Positions 1 through 7,045 of a stretch of DNA of 38,426 nucleotides are shown here, one piece after another; position 1 is the first letter of the stretch; each line of letters starts with the position of its first letter. The notes under the pieces are model-generated. The model made no database searches. It was not told the DNA's origin and worked only from the letters and a program-made list of their open reading frames with translations. The stretch spans positions 1 to 38,426 of the forward strand of contig CAZAJX010000020.1 in assembly GCA_964485815.1 (NCBI GenBank), given 5' to 3'. Source of the DNA: SFLA01 sp964485815. Lineage in GTDB: Bacteria > Bacillota > Clostridia > Oscillospirales > CAG-382. The position numbers and the translations under genes were made by a program.

Positions 1-39
1 AAGGCGAATCCATCTCCCAAGGGAAATGGGTTCGCCTTT
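1..39 (-). terminator. Terminator hairpin of ssrA
   Basis: A long inverted repeat lies just beyond the CCA end of the tmRNA gene on the minus strand. The outer arms are AAGGCGAA and TTCGCCTT, with further pairing CCAT/ATGG and TCCC/GGGA inside. The U tract expected next would lie outside the window, so the terminator is seen only in part. Confidence 0.75.
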
Positions 40-47
40 AACTTGTT

Positions 48-399
48 TGGTGGAGGCGAGGGGAATCGAACCCCTGTCCGAAAACCCATCCGCTCCGCTT
101 TCTACGAGCGTATACGGCTTACTGAATTCCCGCCTTTAACCGCGAACCGTCGCGCTGAAAAAGGCGGTAGCTTCATTAATACCTGACACGGGGCAAAGCT
201 TGACCGTGTTCATGTTCACTGCTAAGTGACGCCATAACCGAAGCCGCAGTACTCCTCGGTATGACGGCCGCCATCAGTTAGGCAGCGATAGCTAAATTAT
301 TGTTAGCGTTTATTTTTAAAAATTATGCGTTTTAAAGAAGTCGCACGCTTCTGCTCGCTTACAAAGCCTCAAGATCCCCGTCGAAACCTTTACGCCCCC
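48..399 (-). ncRNA. ssrA: tmRNA (transfer-messenger RNA)
   Basis: tmRNA rescues ribosomes stalled on broken mRNAs by acting first as alanyl-tRNA and then as a short message. The minus strand begins GGGGGCGTAAAGGTTTCGAC, the usual conserved 5' part. It ends with a T-arm containing GGTTCGATTCC followed by CCTCCACCA, the usual tRNA-like 3' part, with CCA encoded. A short reading frame at 278-307 begins GCT after AATAAAC and encodes the tag ANNNLAIAA and a TAA stop. This has the normal length and Ala-Ala ending of a proteolysis tag. Its partner gene smpB lies directly upstream, as in many Bacillota. The exact 5' end is inferred from conservation. Confidence 0.96.
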
Positions 400-413
400 G
401 TAATACGCCGTAT

Positions 414-442
414 ATTATAACATACGGCTTAAAAACTTTCAA
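414..442 (-). promoter_or_regulatory. Sigma-A type promoter of ssrA
   Basis: On the minus strand TTGAAA (437-442) and TATAAT (414-419) are separated by 17 bases, and the tmRNA 5' end lies about 15 bases after the -10 box. The -35 box covers the smpB stop codon (439-441), so tmRNA can be transcribed independently of the upstream operon. Confidence 0.8.
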
Positions 443-900
443 GTCCTGTTTACGGACGCCCTCTCCATATCACGCTGTGCCGTCTTTTTAGCTTCGGTAT
501 CGCGCTTATCGTAAAGCTTTTTACCTCTGCACAGACCAATCTCCACCTTCACCCATTTTCCCACGAAATACATAGAAAGGGGGATGACCGAATAACCTTT
601 CTGACCGACCTGTCCGAACAGCTTGAGTATTTCTTTTTTATGCATCAGCAGCTTTCTGTCACGGTAGGGCTGTCTGTTAAATATGTTGCCCTTCTCATAG
701 GGGCTGATATGCATTCCGTGAACCACGATCTCGCCGTTTTTTATAATACAAAAGCTGTCCTTCATATTGACCGCGCCCTGGCGCAGAGATTTTACCTCCG
801 TACCGCAAAGCTCAATACCCGCTTCGTAGGTTTCGTCAACAAAATAATCGTGATAGGCTTTTTTGTTAGTGGCGATCATTCTTTTTGAATTATTGCCCAT
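439..900 (-). CDS. smpB: SsrA-binding protein SmpB
   Basis: SmpB binds the tRNA-like domain of tmRNA and carries it to the stalled ribosome. The 153-residue protein has the usual family length. It shows the hallmark segments in order: KKAYHDYFVDETYEAGIEL near the N-terminus, GTEVKSLR, then HISPYEKGN, and a basic C-terminal tail with GKKLYDKR. The tail is the part that enters the empty mRNA channel. The ATG at 900 lies inside the end of the thioesterase gene (11-base overlap) and follows AAGGAG, so the two are translationally linked. The ssrA gene starts about 40 bases after the stop. Identification is secure. Confidence 0.97.
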   Translation of the reverse strand: MGNNSKRMIATNKKAYHDYFVDETYEAGIELCGTEVKSLRQGAVNMKDSFCIIKNGEIVVHGMHISPYEKGNIFNRQPYRDRKLLMHKKEILKLFGQVGQKGYSVIPLSMYFVGKWVKVEIGLCRGKKLYDKRDTEAKKTAQRDMERASVNRT

Positions 901-1621
901 CGTCTTGCTCCTTAAATCTCAATAAAGCCTCGAAACAGCATTTCTCGCCGTTCATTGCCCGCACCCTTGCGGTAGTTTCTTCGAAAATTCCGTATAACAT
1001 CAAAACTTCGCCTTCAAAGGCTTCGTGTACGTATGATATCTGAATATGGCTCAAAAATTTGTCGGAATACCTGCCATCAACAGCTTTTGCGGCAAAGTCC
1101 TGATAAAAAGTGTTGTTAACGTGTCCGTTCTCGTCAATATACCCGTGATCAATGCTTATCTCGCAAGCATATTCGCCGCTTTCATCCTTGGCGAAAATAC
1201 GTTTTTCGGATTCAACCTGCTGTGTAAACAAATTAAGGGTAGGGGGATAATGATCAAGAGCGGTAGGGCGCATAACACGGCGGGTATTGAGATTCAATAC
1301 TATCCATACCGTGGTAGCACGGCAGCAGTATCCGTTATTCGAAGTGATTACGAATTCACGTATCATACTTATACCCTCGATATGATCGTGGACGGTAAGT
1401 ATCTCCAAAAGATCACCTTTACTCATCTCCTTGAAAACATCGAACGTTACACGCGTTAAAACGAACGCCATACCGCTTTTACGCATTTCATCGCCGGTTG
1501 TACCGTAGGAATCAAAGTCCTCTCCTGCGCATTCCTGCATAAACAACTGCAAAGCAGACAATTTTAGTGCATCGTTTTGATCACAATGTTTATCTTCAAT
1601 TTTAAATTTTTTAATCAGCAT
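890..1621 (-). CDS. Acyl-ACP thioesterase
   Basis: The 243-residue protein matches the bacterial acyl-[acyl-carrier-protein] thioesterase family (FatA/FatB type, double hotdog fold), which releases free fatty acids from acyl-ACP in the cytoplasm. The N-terminal hotdog includes the GMAFVLTRVTFDVF stretch near residues 50-63. The second hotdog carries DENGHVNN near residue 165, which matches the D-x-N-x-H-V-N-N motif holding the catalytic Asn/His of the family. The ATG at 1621 overlaps the end of the recombinase gene by 11 bases and follows AAGGA. The gene sits mid-operon between a Xer recombinase and smpB, a grouping with no obvious functional logic. Chain-length preference cannot be told from sequence. 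Confidence 0.88.
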   Translation of the reverse strand: MLIKKFKIEDKHCDQNDALKLSALQLFMQECAGEDFDSYGTTGDEMRKSGMAFVLTRVTFDVFKEMSKGDLLEILTVHDHIEGISMIREFVITSNNGYCCRATTVWIVLNLNTRRVMRPTALDHYPPTLNLFTQQVESEKRIFAKDESGEYACEISIDHGYIDENGHVNNTFYQDFAAKAVDGRYSDKFLSHIQISYVHEAFEGEVLMLYGIFEETTARVRAMNGEKCCFEALLRFKEQDDGQ

Positions 1622-2603
1622 TTAATTTCCTTTTCTTTGCAAGAGGATTTTTATCCATTGCTTGCTCTATCTGTTTGTCAGACACGTGCGTATATATCTG
1701 TGTGGTATTTAGCTGCTCGTGTCCGAGTATTTCTTTAAGAAGTCTTACGTCAACACCGCCGTGATCGTACATAAGAGTAGCGGCGGTATGTCTGAGCTTA
1801 TGTACGGAATATCCTTTACCGCTTAAACCGGATTTTTCAAGATATTTGTTAACGGTCCATTGAACGGTCTTGTTGGATATACGCGAATTTCTGCTGCTCA
1901 GGAACAAGGCGTTTTTATCTTTTATGGTATTGCCGTGCTTGGTAGCGTTTCTGCCGCGGGCATCTATATATCTGCGCAACGCATCTCTGCACGCTTCGTT
2001 AAGGTATATATTTCTTTGCTTGCATCCTTTACCGGTAACGGTAAGTCTGGAAAGATCGTGGCTCAGATCAGAAAGATTTATTCCCACAAGCTCGGATAAA
2101 CGCATTCCGCAATTTAAAAACAGCGTAAGTATACAATAATCCCGCTCGCCGTTGGGATCGGACATATCTACGGAATCCAGTAAATCGTTCGCTTCCTCAA
2201 GAGAAAGAAACTTGGGAAGCTTTCTCTTTACGGAAGGGGAATCGATATGCTCGGAAGGATCTGTCTTTATCAAACGGGATTTGGCGGTATGATACTTAAA
2301 AAAAGCACGAATGGCAGACAACTTTCTGGCTCTTGAAACAGCCTTTACGTCCTTTTCCGCAAGCCATAGCAAATAATCGTATATATCTGCCGTAGAAACA
2401 GATTCAACATAATCTATATTCAGAAAAGAGATATCAACCTTTTCAAGATCGGTTTCTTCCGTATCTCCGCGGTTCAAAGCGAGAAACCTGAAAAATGTGC
2501 GAAGATCAAGATAATATTCGGATACCGTCAGCGGAGAACGGTTTTGTATATTCAACTTGTAGGAAAGAAAAGACCGAATTATCTCGGGAGCGTCTTCGAA
2601 CAT
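1611..2603 (-). CDS. Tyrosine recombinase, XerC/XerD-like, catalytically complete
   Basis: This is a 330-residue tyrosine recombinase with an N-terminal SAM-like core-binding domain (about residues 5-115) and a C-terminal catalytic domain. All six expected active-site positions are visible: R168 in GMRLSEL, K192 in TGKG, H268 and R271 in HKLRH, H295 in LGHEQ and the nucleophile Y304 in TQIYTHV. Length and lack of prophage neighbours fit a chromosomal Xer enzyme for dimer resolution rather than a phage integrase. I start at the ATG at 2603, seven bases after GGAGG. A GTG at 2612 would lie inside the ribosome binding site. It is the first gene of a three-gene overlapping operon. Whether it is the XerC or XerD counterpart is unclear. 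Confidence 0.9.
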   Translation of the reverse strand: MFEDAPEIIRSFLSYKLNIQNRSPLTVSEYYLDLRTFFRFLALNRGDTEETDLEKVDISFLNIDYVESVSTADIYDYLLWLAEKDVKAVSRARKLSAIRAFFKYHTAKSRLIKTDPSEHIDSPSVKRKLPKFLSLEEANDLLDSVDMSDPNGERDYCILTLFLNCGMRLSELVGINLSDLSHDLSRLTVTGKGCKQRNIYLNEACRDALRRYIDARGRNATKHGNTIKDKNALFLSSRNSRISNKTVQWTVNKYLEKSGLSGKGYSVHKLRHTAATLMYDHGGVDVRLLKEILGHEQLNTTQIYTHVSDKQIEQAMDKNPLAKKRKLNAD

Positions 2604-2621
2604 ACATTTCACCTCCTTATA

Positions 2622-2650
2622 ATTATAACCTTTTCATTTCTGTTTTTCAA
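2622..2650 (-). promoter_or_regulatory. Sigma-A type promoter of the xer-thioesterase-smpB operon
   Basis: Minus strand TTGAAA (2645-2650), 17-base spacer, TATAAT (2622-2627), followed within a few bases by AAGGAGGTG and the start codon at 2603. The 5' leader would be very short. Confidence 0.75.
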
Positions 2651-2668
2651 CAGTTTTTTGCTTTTTAA

Positions 2669-2697
2669 TTGACATTCTCGGTAAGATGTGGTATATT
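2669..2697 (+). promoter_or_regulatory. Sigma-A type promoter of the 2725-5173 operon
   Basis: TTGACA (2669-2674) and TATATT (2692-2697) are 17 bases apart, 27 bases upstream of the first start codon. It lies back to back with the promoter of the xer operon. Confidence 0.75.
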
Positions 2698-2724
2698 TAC
2701 AAAAAACAAATCGGAGGCAAATAA

Positions 2725-3102
2725 GTGGATAACAGAAACATAAACCAAAGTGATTATATCCTTGATGAGATGAAAAAACTTATAAAGCGTCAAAACGCTC
2801 TCATAGTAAAGCAAAACAATATGATAAGCAAAATGATGAACGATTATCGACTTATGCGCATTCTTTGTTATACTTTGATAGCGGTTACTGCTATTGTTTT
2901 TGCTCTTGTTCCCGCAGGCTATCTTGTATATGACGGATTAAAGGGCTTCTTGGCAACACCTTCTCTTTGGGGCGCGGTGCTCATCGTAGCGCTTCTTGCG
3001 TTTATGGTGTTAGCTTTAGTGCTGGCAGGATTCCTTCGCAAGCACAGCACCGATTACGAAGAAATAATCGAAGTCGAAGAATACGGCAACGAGGATAACT
3101 AA
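2725..3102 (+). CDS. Small two-helix membrane protein, unknown function
   Basis: I do not recognise a named family. The 125-residue protein starts with a charged helical segment (about residues 8-40, rich in Lys, Asn and Met). Two hydrophobic membrane helices follow (about 44-66 and 80-102). An acidic tail ends in EEIIEVEEYGNEDN, so both ends are probably cytoplasmic. The start is a GTG at 2725, nine bases after GGAGG. It opens an operon with a CBM9-like protein, a nitroreductase and a permease, all within about 20 bases of each other. No catalytic or binding motif is visible. Confidence 0.7.
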   Translation: MDNRNINQSDYILDEMKKLIKRQNALIVKQNNMISKMMNDYRLMRILCYTLIAVTAIVFALVPAGYLVYDGLKGFLATPSLWGAVLIVALLAFMVLALVLAGFLRKHSTDYEEIIEVEEYGNEDN

Positions 3103-3124
3103 ACGATTTTACGAGGGTAATAAT

Positions 3125-3721
3125 ATGCAATACATTGTTAAGAGAACCAACGCCGTAGATTGGGACGACATTCCCAAGGCGGAAATAGATTCATACACGT
3201 GGGGAAAAGAGTACACTCCAAAAGCTTATGCACAGCTTGCTATGATAAACGGAAAAGGCTTTATATTGAGAATGACTGCGTTCGAAGAACAGCCTTTAAC
3301 ACGCTACAGCAAGTACGGTGATCCCGTTTACACTGACAGTTGTCTTGAATTTTTCGTTTCATTCAATAATAAATCTCCTCTTTATATGAATTTCGAGATG
3401 AACTCTGCAGGAGCATTTCTTTCCGCAATACGTACTGACAGAAAGAATAAAACTCCCATTGATCAGGTGGTAGATGAGCTTCCCGTAGTTACATCCAAGC
3501 ATAAGGATAATTGCTGGACGGTAGAAGTTGAATTATCCTTTGCGTTCATTGAGCAGTTATTCGGTAAATGCACCTTCGGCAACGGCTACACATTCAAAGG
3601 CAACTTTTACAAGTGCGGCGATGAAACACAGGTTCCTCACTTTGGAAGCTGGGCTCCTATCGAGTGGGAAAAGCCCGATTTCCACCGTCCCGAATTTTTC
3701 GGAACACTTACCATAATTTAG
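3125..3721 (+). CDS. CBM9-like (carbohydrate-binding family 9-like) domain protein
   Basis: The whole 198-residue protein looks like a single DOMON/CBM9-like beta-sandwich. It has the typical order of a WDDIPKAEI opening, a conserved ThrAspSerCysLeuGluPhePhe strand (residues about 75-82), an NFEMNSAGA strand (about 95-103) and a closing FHRPEFFGTL (186-195). Relatives often form the C-terminal module of secreted xylan-active enzymes, and stand-alone copies like this are common in gut Clostridia. No signal peptide is visible, so it is probably cytoplasmic and its ligand is unknown. The ATG at 3125 follows GAGGG. The stop codon overlaps the ribosome binding site of the nitroreductase, indicating co-expression. 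Confidence 0.72.
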   Translation: MQYIVKRTNAVDWDDIPKAEIDSYTWGKEYTPKAYAQLAMINGKGFILRMTAFEEQPLTRYSKYGDPVYTDSCLEFFVSFNNKSPLYMNFEMNSAGAFLSAIRTDRKNKTPIDQVVDELPVVTSKHKDNCWTVEVELSFAFIEQLFGKCTFGNGYTFKGNFYKCGDETQVPHFGSWAPIEWEKPDFHRPEFFGTLTII

Positions 3722-3729
3722 GTGAACAG

Positions 3730-4248
3730 ATGAACGAAACCTTAAAAGTCTTAAACAGCCGAGTCAGCGTAAAATCTTACAGACCCGAGCAAATTACGAA
3801 AGATGAGCTTGAAGCGGTGCTTGAAGCGGGAAAGAACGCTCCTACCGGTATGAACAGGCAGACACCTGTATTTATTGCCGTTCAGGATAAGACCGTACGG
3901 GACGAGCTGTCTTTTCTCAACGCATCTTTTATGAACAGAGAAGGAGATCCGTTTTACGGCGCACCTACCGTTATTTGTGTGCTTGTCAAAGAAGGAATAA
4001 ACACCAACGTTGAGGATGGCTCTCTCGCTATCGGCAATATGCTTAATGCCGCTCACGCTATCGGGCTCGGTGCTTGCTGGATACACCGTTGCAAGCAAAT
4101 GTTTGAAAGCGATTACGGCAAAAATATGCTTCAAAAATTAGGTCTTGAGGGATATATGGGAGTAGGCTGTTGCATTCTTGGCTATCCCGAAGGAGAAATT
4201 CCTCAAAAGAAAGCAAGAAAATCCGATTACGTTGTTTATGTAGGCTGA
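3730..4248 (+). CDS. Nitroreductase family protein
   Basis: A 172-residue FMN-dependent NAD(P)H oxidoreductase of the nitroreductase fold. It has the N-terminal SRVSVKSYRPEQI segment (FMN phosphate-binding Arg/Ser region), APTGMNRQTPVF near residue 38, and the C-terminal LGACWIHRC segment followed by GYMGVGCCILGYPEGE, typical of the second FMN-binding region. Known members reduce quinones, flavins or nitro compounds as homodimers. The substrate here cannot be predicted. I use the ATG at 3730, eight bases after AGGTGA, which overlaps the previous stop. The longer in-frame start at 3664 lies inside the CBM9-like gene. The next gene starts one base after its stop. Confidence 0.87.
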   Translation: MNETLKVLNSRVSVKSYRPEQITKDELEAVLEAGKNAPTGMNRQTPVFIAVQDKTVRDELSFLNASFMNREGDPFYGAPTVICVLVKEGINTNVEDGSLAIGNMLNAAHAIGLGACWIHRCKQMFESDYGKNMLQKLGLEGYMGVGCCILGYPEGEIPQKKARKSDYVVYVG

Positions 4249-4249
4249 T

Positions 4250-5173
4250 ATGGAATTAACTACCACGGCACTGAATGTGCTTATAATGTTGGCATATTCG
4301 GTGCCGGGTTTTATTTTTGTAAAATCAAAAATGATTGATCAGACGCATATAGCATCATTTGCAAAGCTTCTTTTGTACGTGTGCAGCCCCGCGCTCTCGA
4401 TTTATTCATTTAACAGTGTCGAATATTCCGAAAAATTATTACTCAATCTCGGCATCTTCCTCCTGCTGTCATTCCTGCTGCAAATAGCAGTGCTGACAGT
4501 AATGTGGCTGATACTCAGAAAAAAAGGTAAAAAAGATCCCGGATACAGAGTTTGCTCGGTTGCGTGTATACTAAGCAACTCGGGATTCTTCGGCGTACCT
4601 TTGTTACAAGCGTTGCTACCCGATTATCCGGAAGCAATCGTGTACTCGGCAGTATATATTGTGGGAATGAACATAATATCCTGGACCGCAGGCTCGATGT
4701 TCATTACCGGAGATAAAAAATATATGAGTATTAAAAAAATAATACTCAACCCTCCGGTTCTCGCATTGTTCTTCTCGCTTCCGCTGTTTGTGTTGGGTAT
4801 AAAACTTCCCGCGATTGCGGAAAACGCAGTTTCGGTTTTGGGGAAAATGTCCACTCCCTTATGTATGCTCATTCTGGGAATGCGGCTTGCTACGGTAAGG
4901 GTAGGGGAGATGTTCGGCGATAAGCACGCATATCTGTCTTCAGCCATCAAGCTTCTCGTATTCCCGTTGCTCGGGTATATATTGGTTTACCCTCTGCCCA
5001 TCGACTACTGCTTCAAGGCATCATTATTTATACTCTGTTCGTGTCCAACGGCAAGCGTTGTTTTAAATTTATCAGAAGTACTCGGCGCCGGACAAAAAGC
5101 CGCAGCAAACGCAGTTTTAATCTCAACGCTGTTGTGTATAATAACAATACCTATATTAATGCTTATAGCGTAA
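4250..5173 (+). CDS. AEC family transporter (auxin efflux carrier-like permease)
   Basis: A 307-residue membrane protein with about ten hydrophobic helices in two halves, the layout of the AEC family. The family-typical CILSNSGFFGVPLLQALL segment lies near residues 104-121, and PxxxLxLPLFVLG and LILGMRLA follow in the middle. The C-terminal half has CPTASVVLNLSEVLGA. Bacterial members are thought to move dicarboxylates such as malate, but the substrate is not predictable here. It begins one base after the nitroreductase stop and is the last gene before a strong terminator. Confidence 0.88.
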   Translation: MELTTTALNVLIMLAYSVPGFIFVKSKMIDQTHIASFAKLLLYVCSPALSIYSFNSVEYSEKLLLNLGIFLLLSFLLQIAVLTVMWLILRKKGKKDPGYRVCSVACILSNSGFFGVPLLQALLPDYPEAIVYSAVYIVGMNIISWTAGSMFITGDKKYMSIKKIILNPPVLALFFSLPLFVLGIKLPAIAENAVSVLGKMSTPLCMLILGMRLATVRVGEMFGDKHAYLSSAIKLLVFPLLGYILVYPLPIDYCFKASLFILCSCPTASVVLNLSEVLGAGQKAAANAVLISTLLCIITIPILMLIA

Positions 5174-5178
5174 CATTC

Positions 5179-5206
5179 GGAGCTTCCCAACAGGAGGCTC
5201 CTTTTT
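5179..5206 (+). terminator. Rho-independent terminator after the AEC permease gene
   Basis: GGAGCTTCC and GGAGGCTCC form a 9-base-pair stem with one G-U pair and a 5-base loop, followed directly by TTTTT. It ends the 2725-5173 operon. Confidence 0.85.
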
Positions 5207-5534
5207 CGTTATATTAAACGGTCATAAAAACGTTATATGGTAATTGTGCAAATTGACGGCGAGAATTATGTTTATCAAATAACACTAAAAAAACGAAATC
5301 TATATCTTGTTGCTTGTTTTCAAAAACACCCCATATTGTGAGCAGGTTTTAACAGTTTACATAATTGTGTTCACATAACATATTGTCATAATTAACAATT
5401 TTTGAAAAGAAGTTAAAAGGTACTTGCAAAATTATGTAAATTGTATTATTATATTCTTGCCGCTTGAGAGGGCATTTGACTTGCATACGGTAAACAGTTT
5501 CTCCATATATTTTAACATTACGGAGGTTCTGTTC
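5207..5534 (+). promoter_or_regulatory. Non-coding stretch with repeated XerD-box-like sequences and a promoter
   Basis: No convincing gene is seen in these 328 bases. The stretch is AT-rich. Three related 11-base words occur: AGTTTACATAA at 5354-5364, TGTTCACATAA at 5368-5378, and the inverse TTATGTAAATT at 5432-5442. The first two are spaced 14 bases apart. The third sits between the -35 box TTGCAA (5424-5429) and -10 box TATTAT (5447-5452), which are 17 bases apart. The leader continues to GGAGGT at 5522-5527. The arrangement suggests regulation of the downstream operon, but that is inference. Confidence 0.5.
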
Positions 5535-6098
5535 ATGGATAACGTTAACTCGCTTTTACCCGTTCCCGTCAGCTCTTGTTTCGGCATCGAAAATAAAAAA
5601 ATCATAAAAACAGTACCGAAAAAACACAGAAGGGTGTTCCTCTTCTTTTTCGCCTTATATCTCATTTCAACGCTTCTTGGCGCTGCGCTTGTACCCGGAA
5701 GATTGGAGATAGAGCCGGAATCTTTCGTGCTCTCCTTCACCGAACTCGGCGCATTCTGCGTTTGTACAGAGCGTTGTTTTTTCGCCCTTTTTATGTTTTT
5801 TTGCTGTTTTTCGTTCTTAAGATTTCCGGTTTCTTTTACATTTGCGGTTTACGAAGGGGTTTTCACCGGCATCGTTATCAGACTTATTTTGTACTCCCGC
5901 AGTTACCTCGTTTCCTTTGCAGCCGCTTTTTTATTGACTTGCCTTATTATTGCGGACGTTCTCGCTTCCACGTTTTGCGCTTGTTTTGATAGCCGATCCC
6001 TACGCGCTTGGCGACGTGTAATTCTTTCCGTTTCATTTTTTGCTTTGTATATCTTAGTTTCTTACTTTTTATCATATATAATTTCTCTGTTGTTCTGA
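5535..6098 (+). CDS. Polytopic membrane protein, possibly SpoIIM-like
   Basis: A 187-residue protein with an N-terminal cytoplasmic stretch of about 30 residues, a basic segment (KKHRR) and about five hydrophobic helices. Size, topology and position just upstream of a xerD-like gene resemble SpoIIM, a membrane protein of the forespore engulfment complex found near xerD in several Bacillota. Sequence conservation that I can judge by eye is weak (YEGVFTGIVI may match the family's N-G-x-x-x-G segment), so the assignment is tentative. The start is the ATG at 5535, seven bases after GGAGGT; an upstream ATG at 5424 lies in the promoter. It is rich in Phe and Cys in the membrane part. Confidence 0.55.
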   Translation: MDNVNSLLPVPVSSCFGIENKKIIKTVPKKHRRVFLFFFALYLISTLLGAALVPGRLEIEPESFVLSFTELGAFCVCTERCFFALFMFFCCFSFLRFPVSFTFAVYEGVFTGIVIRLILYSRSYLVSFAAAFLLTCLIIADVLASTFCACFDSRSLRAWRRVILSVSFFALYILVSYFLSYIISLLF

Positions 6099-6121
6099 CA
6101 GGGTTCCGAGGTTTAAATCAA

Positions 6122-7027
6122 ATGGAAGTTGTTAAAGACAAAATGACATCCCAATATACTGAATATATTGATTATCTGAGAGATGTCAAAAAATCTTCTG
6201 ACAACACTCTCCAGGCCTATATACGCGATCTTAAAAAGTTTTTTGATTTCGCTGCAGTTGCCAAAATAGATGATTTTTCTTCCGTCAGCGCAGATGATGT
6301 TGCCGAGTATAAACAGTACCTTAATAACATTGGTTTATCTCCCGCATCCGTCAGCCGTTCCCTTTCTGCATTGCGATCGCTGTTTCAATTTCTTATCAGT
6401 CGCGGAAAAGTGGAGCACAACCCTGCGAGAGAGATTCCCAATGACCGTTTGGAGAAAAAAGGGCCCCAGGTTCTCACCGCAAAGGAAATCGAAACTCTTT
6501 TGGCACAGCCCAATACGGCTGATATAAAGGGAAAACGCGACAAAGCGATGCTGGAACTTCTTTACGCTACTGGACTAAAGGTTTCGGAGTTGATCGCTCT
6601 TAATATCGAAGACGTAAACCTTCAACTTTCTTTCATTCGTTGCGGCAACGGAGAAAAGGAACGTTTCATTTCTCTCTATCCGCTGGCACTTCGCGCTCTT
6701 TCCGTTTATCTTGAAAGTTCTCGCAAGCTTTTAGTATTCCGCCCCGATGAAAACGCTTTGTTCGTTAACGTTCAGGGTGAACGTATGACGCGTCAGGGCT
6801 TTTGGAAGATACTTAAATCCTATGCAGAGAGTGCAAAGATCCAAAAGGATATAACGCCTCACACCCTACGCCATTCTTTTGCGGCACATCTGTTGGAAAA
6901 CGGTGCGGATATCCACGATATTCAAGAGATTTTGGGACATTCTGACATTTCTTCCACGATGCGTTACGCACAGCTTATTAAAAATAAGCTTAATAACAAT
7001 TATATTAAATTCCACCCCCGTGCATAA
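6122..7027 (+). CDS. XerD-like tyrosine recombinase with altered active site
   Basis: A 301-residue XerD-type protein, clear along its whole length and ending in the typical HPRA. It keeps H247 and R250 (HTLRH), H273 (LGHSD) and the nucleophile position Y282. Two catalytic positions differ: the first Arg is Lys (K153 in ATGLKVSEL, usually ATGLRVSEL), and the beta-hairpin Lys is Asn (N176 in CGNGEKER, usually GKGxKER). By analogy with studied recombinases, such changes should greatly lower strand cleavage, so it may bind DNA or activate a partner rather than cut. I start at the ATG at 6122 after GAGGT; upstream in-frame sequence overlaps the previous gene. It lies 23 bases after the SpoIIM-like gene. 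The complete Xer protein at 1611-2603 is the obvious possible partner. Confidence 0.85.
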   Translation: MEVVKDKMTSQYTEYIDYLRDVKKSSDNTLQAYIRDLKKFFDFAAVAKIDDFSSVSADDVAEYKQYLNNIGLSPASVSRSLSALRSLFQFLISRGKVEHNPAREIPNDRLEKKGPQVLTAKEIETLLAQPNTADIKGKRDKAMLELLYATGLKVSELIALNIEDVNLQLSFIRCGNGEKERFISLYPLALRALSVYLESSRKLLVFRPDENALFVNVQGERMTRQGFWKILKSYAESAKIQKDITPHTLRHSFAAHLLENGADIHDIQEILGHSDISSTMRYAQLIKNKLNNNYIKFHPRA

Positions 7028-7045
7028 TTTATGAGGTAACTTGAT

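Noticed and set aside
5343..5381. A complete dif recombination site
   Set aside because: Only one arm matches TTATGTAAACT. The sequence six bases further, in either direction, does not resemble the usual XerC arm, so it is reported only as XerD-box-like words.
5424..5534. An earlier start for the SpoIIM-like gene at 5424
   Set aside because: It begins inside the promoter -35 box and lacks a ribosome binding site, whereas the ATG at 5535 follows GGAGGT.
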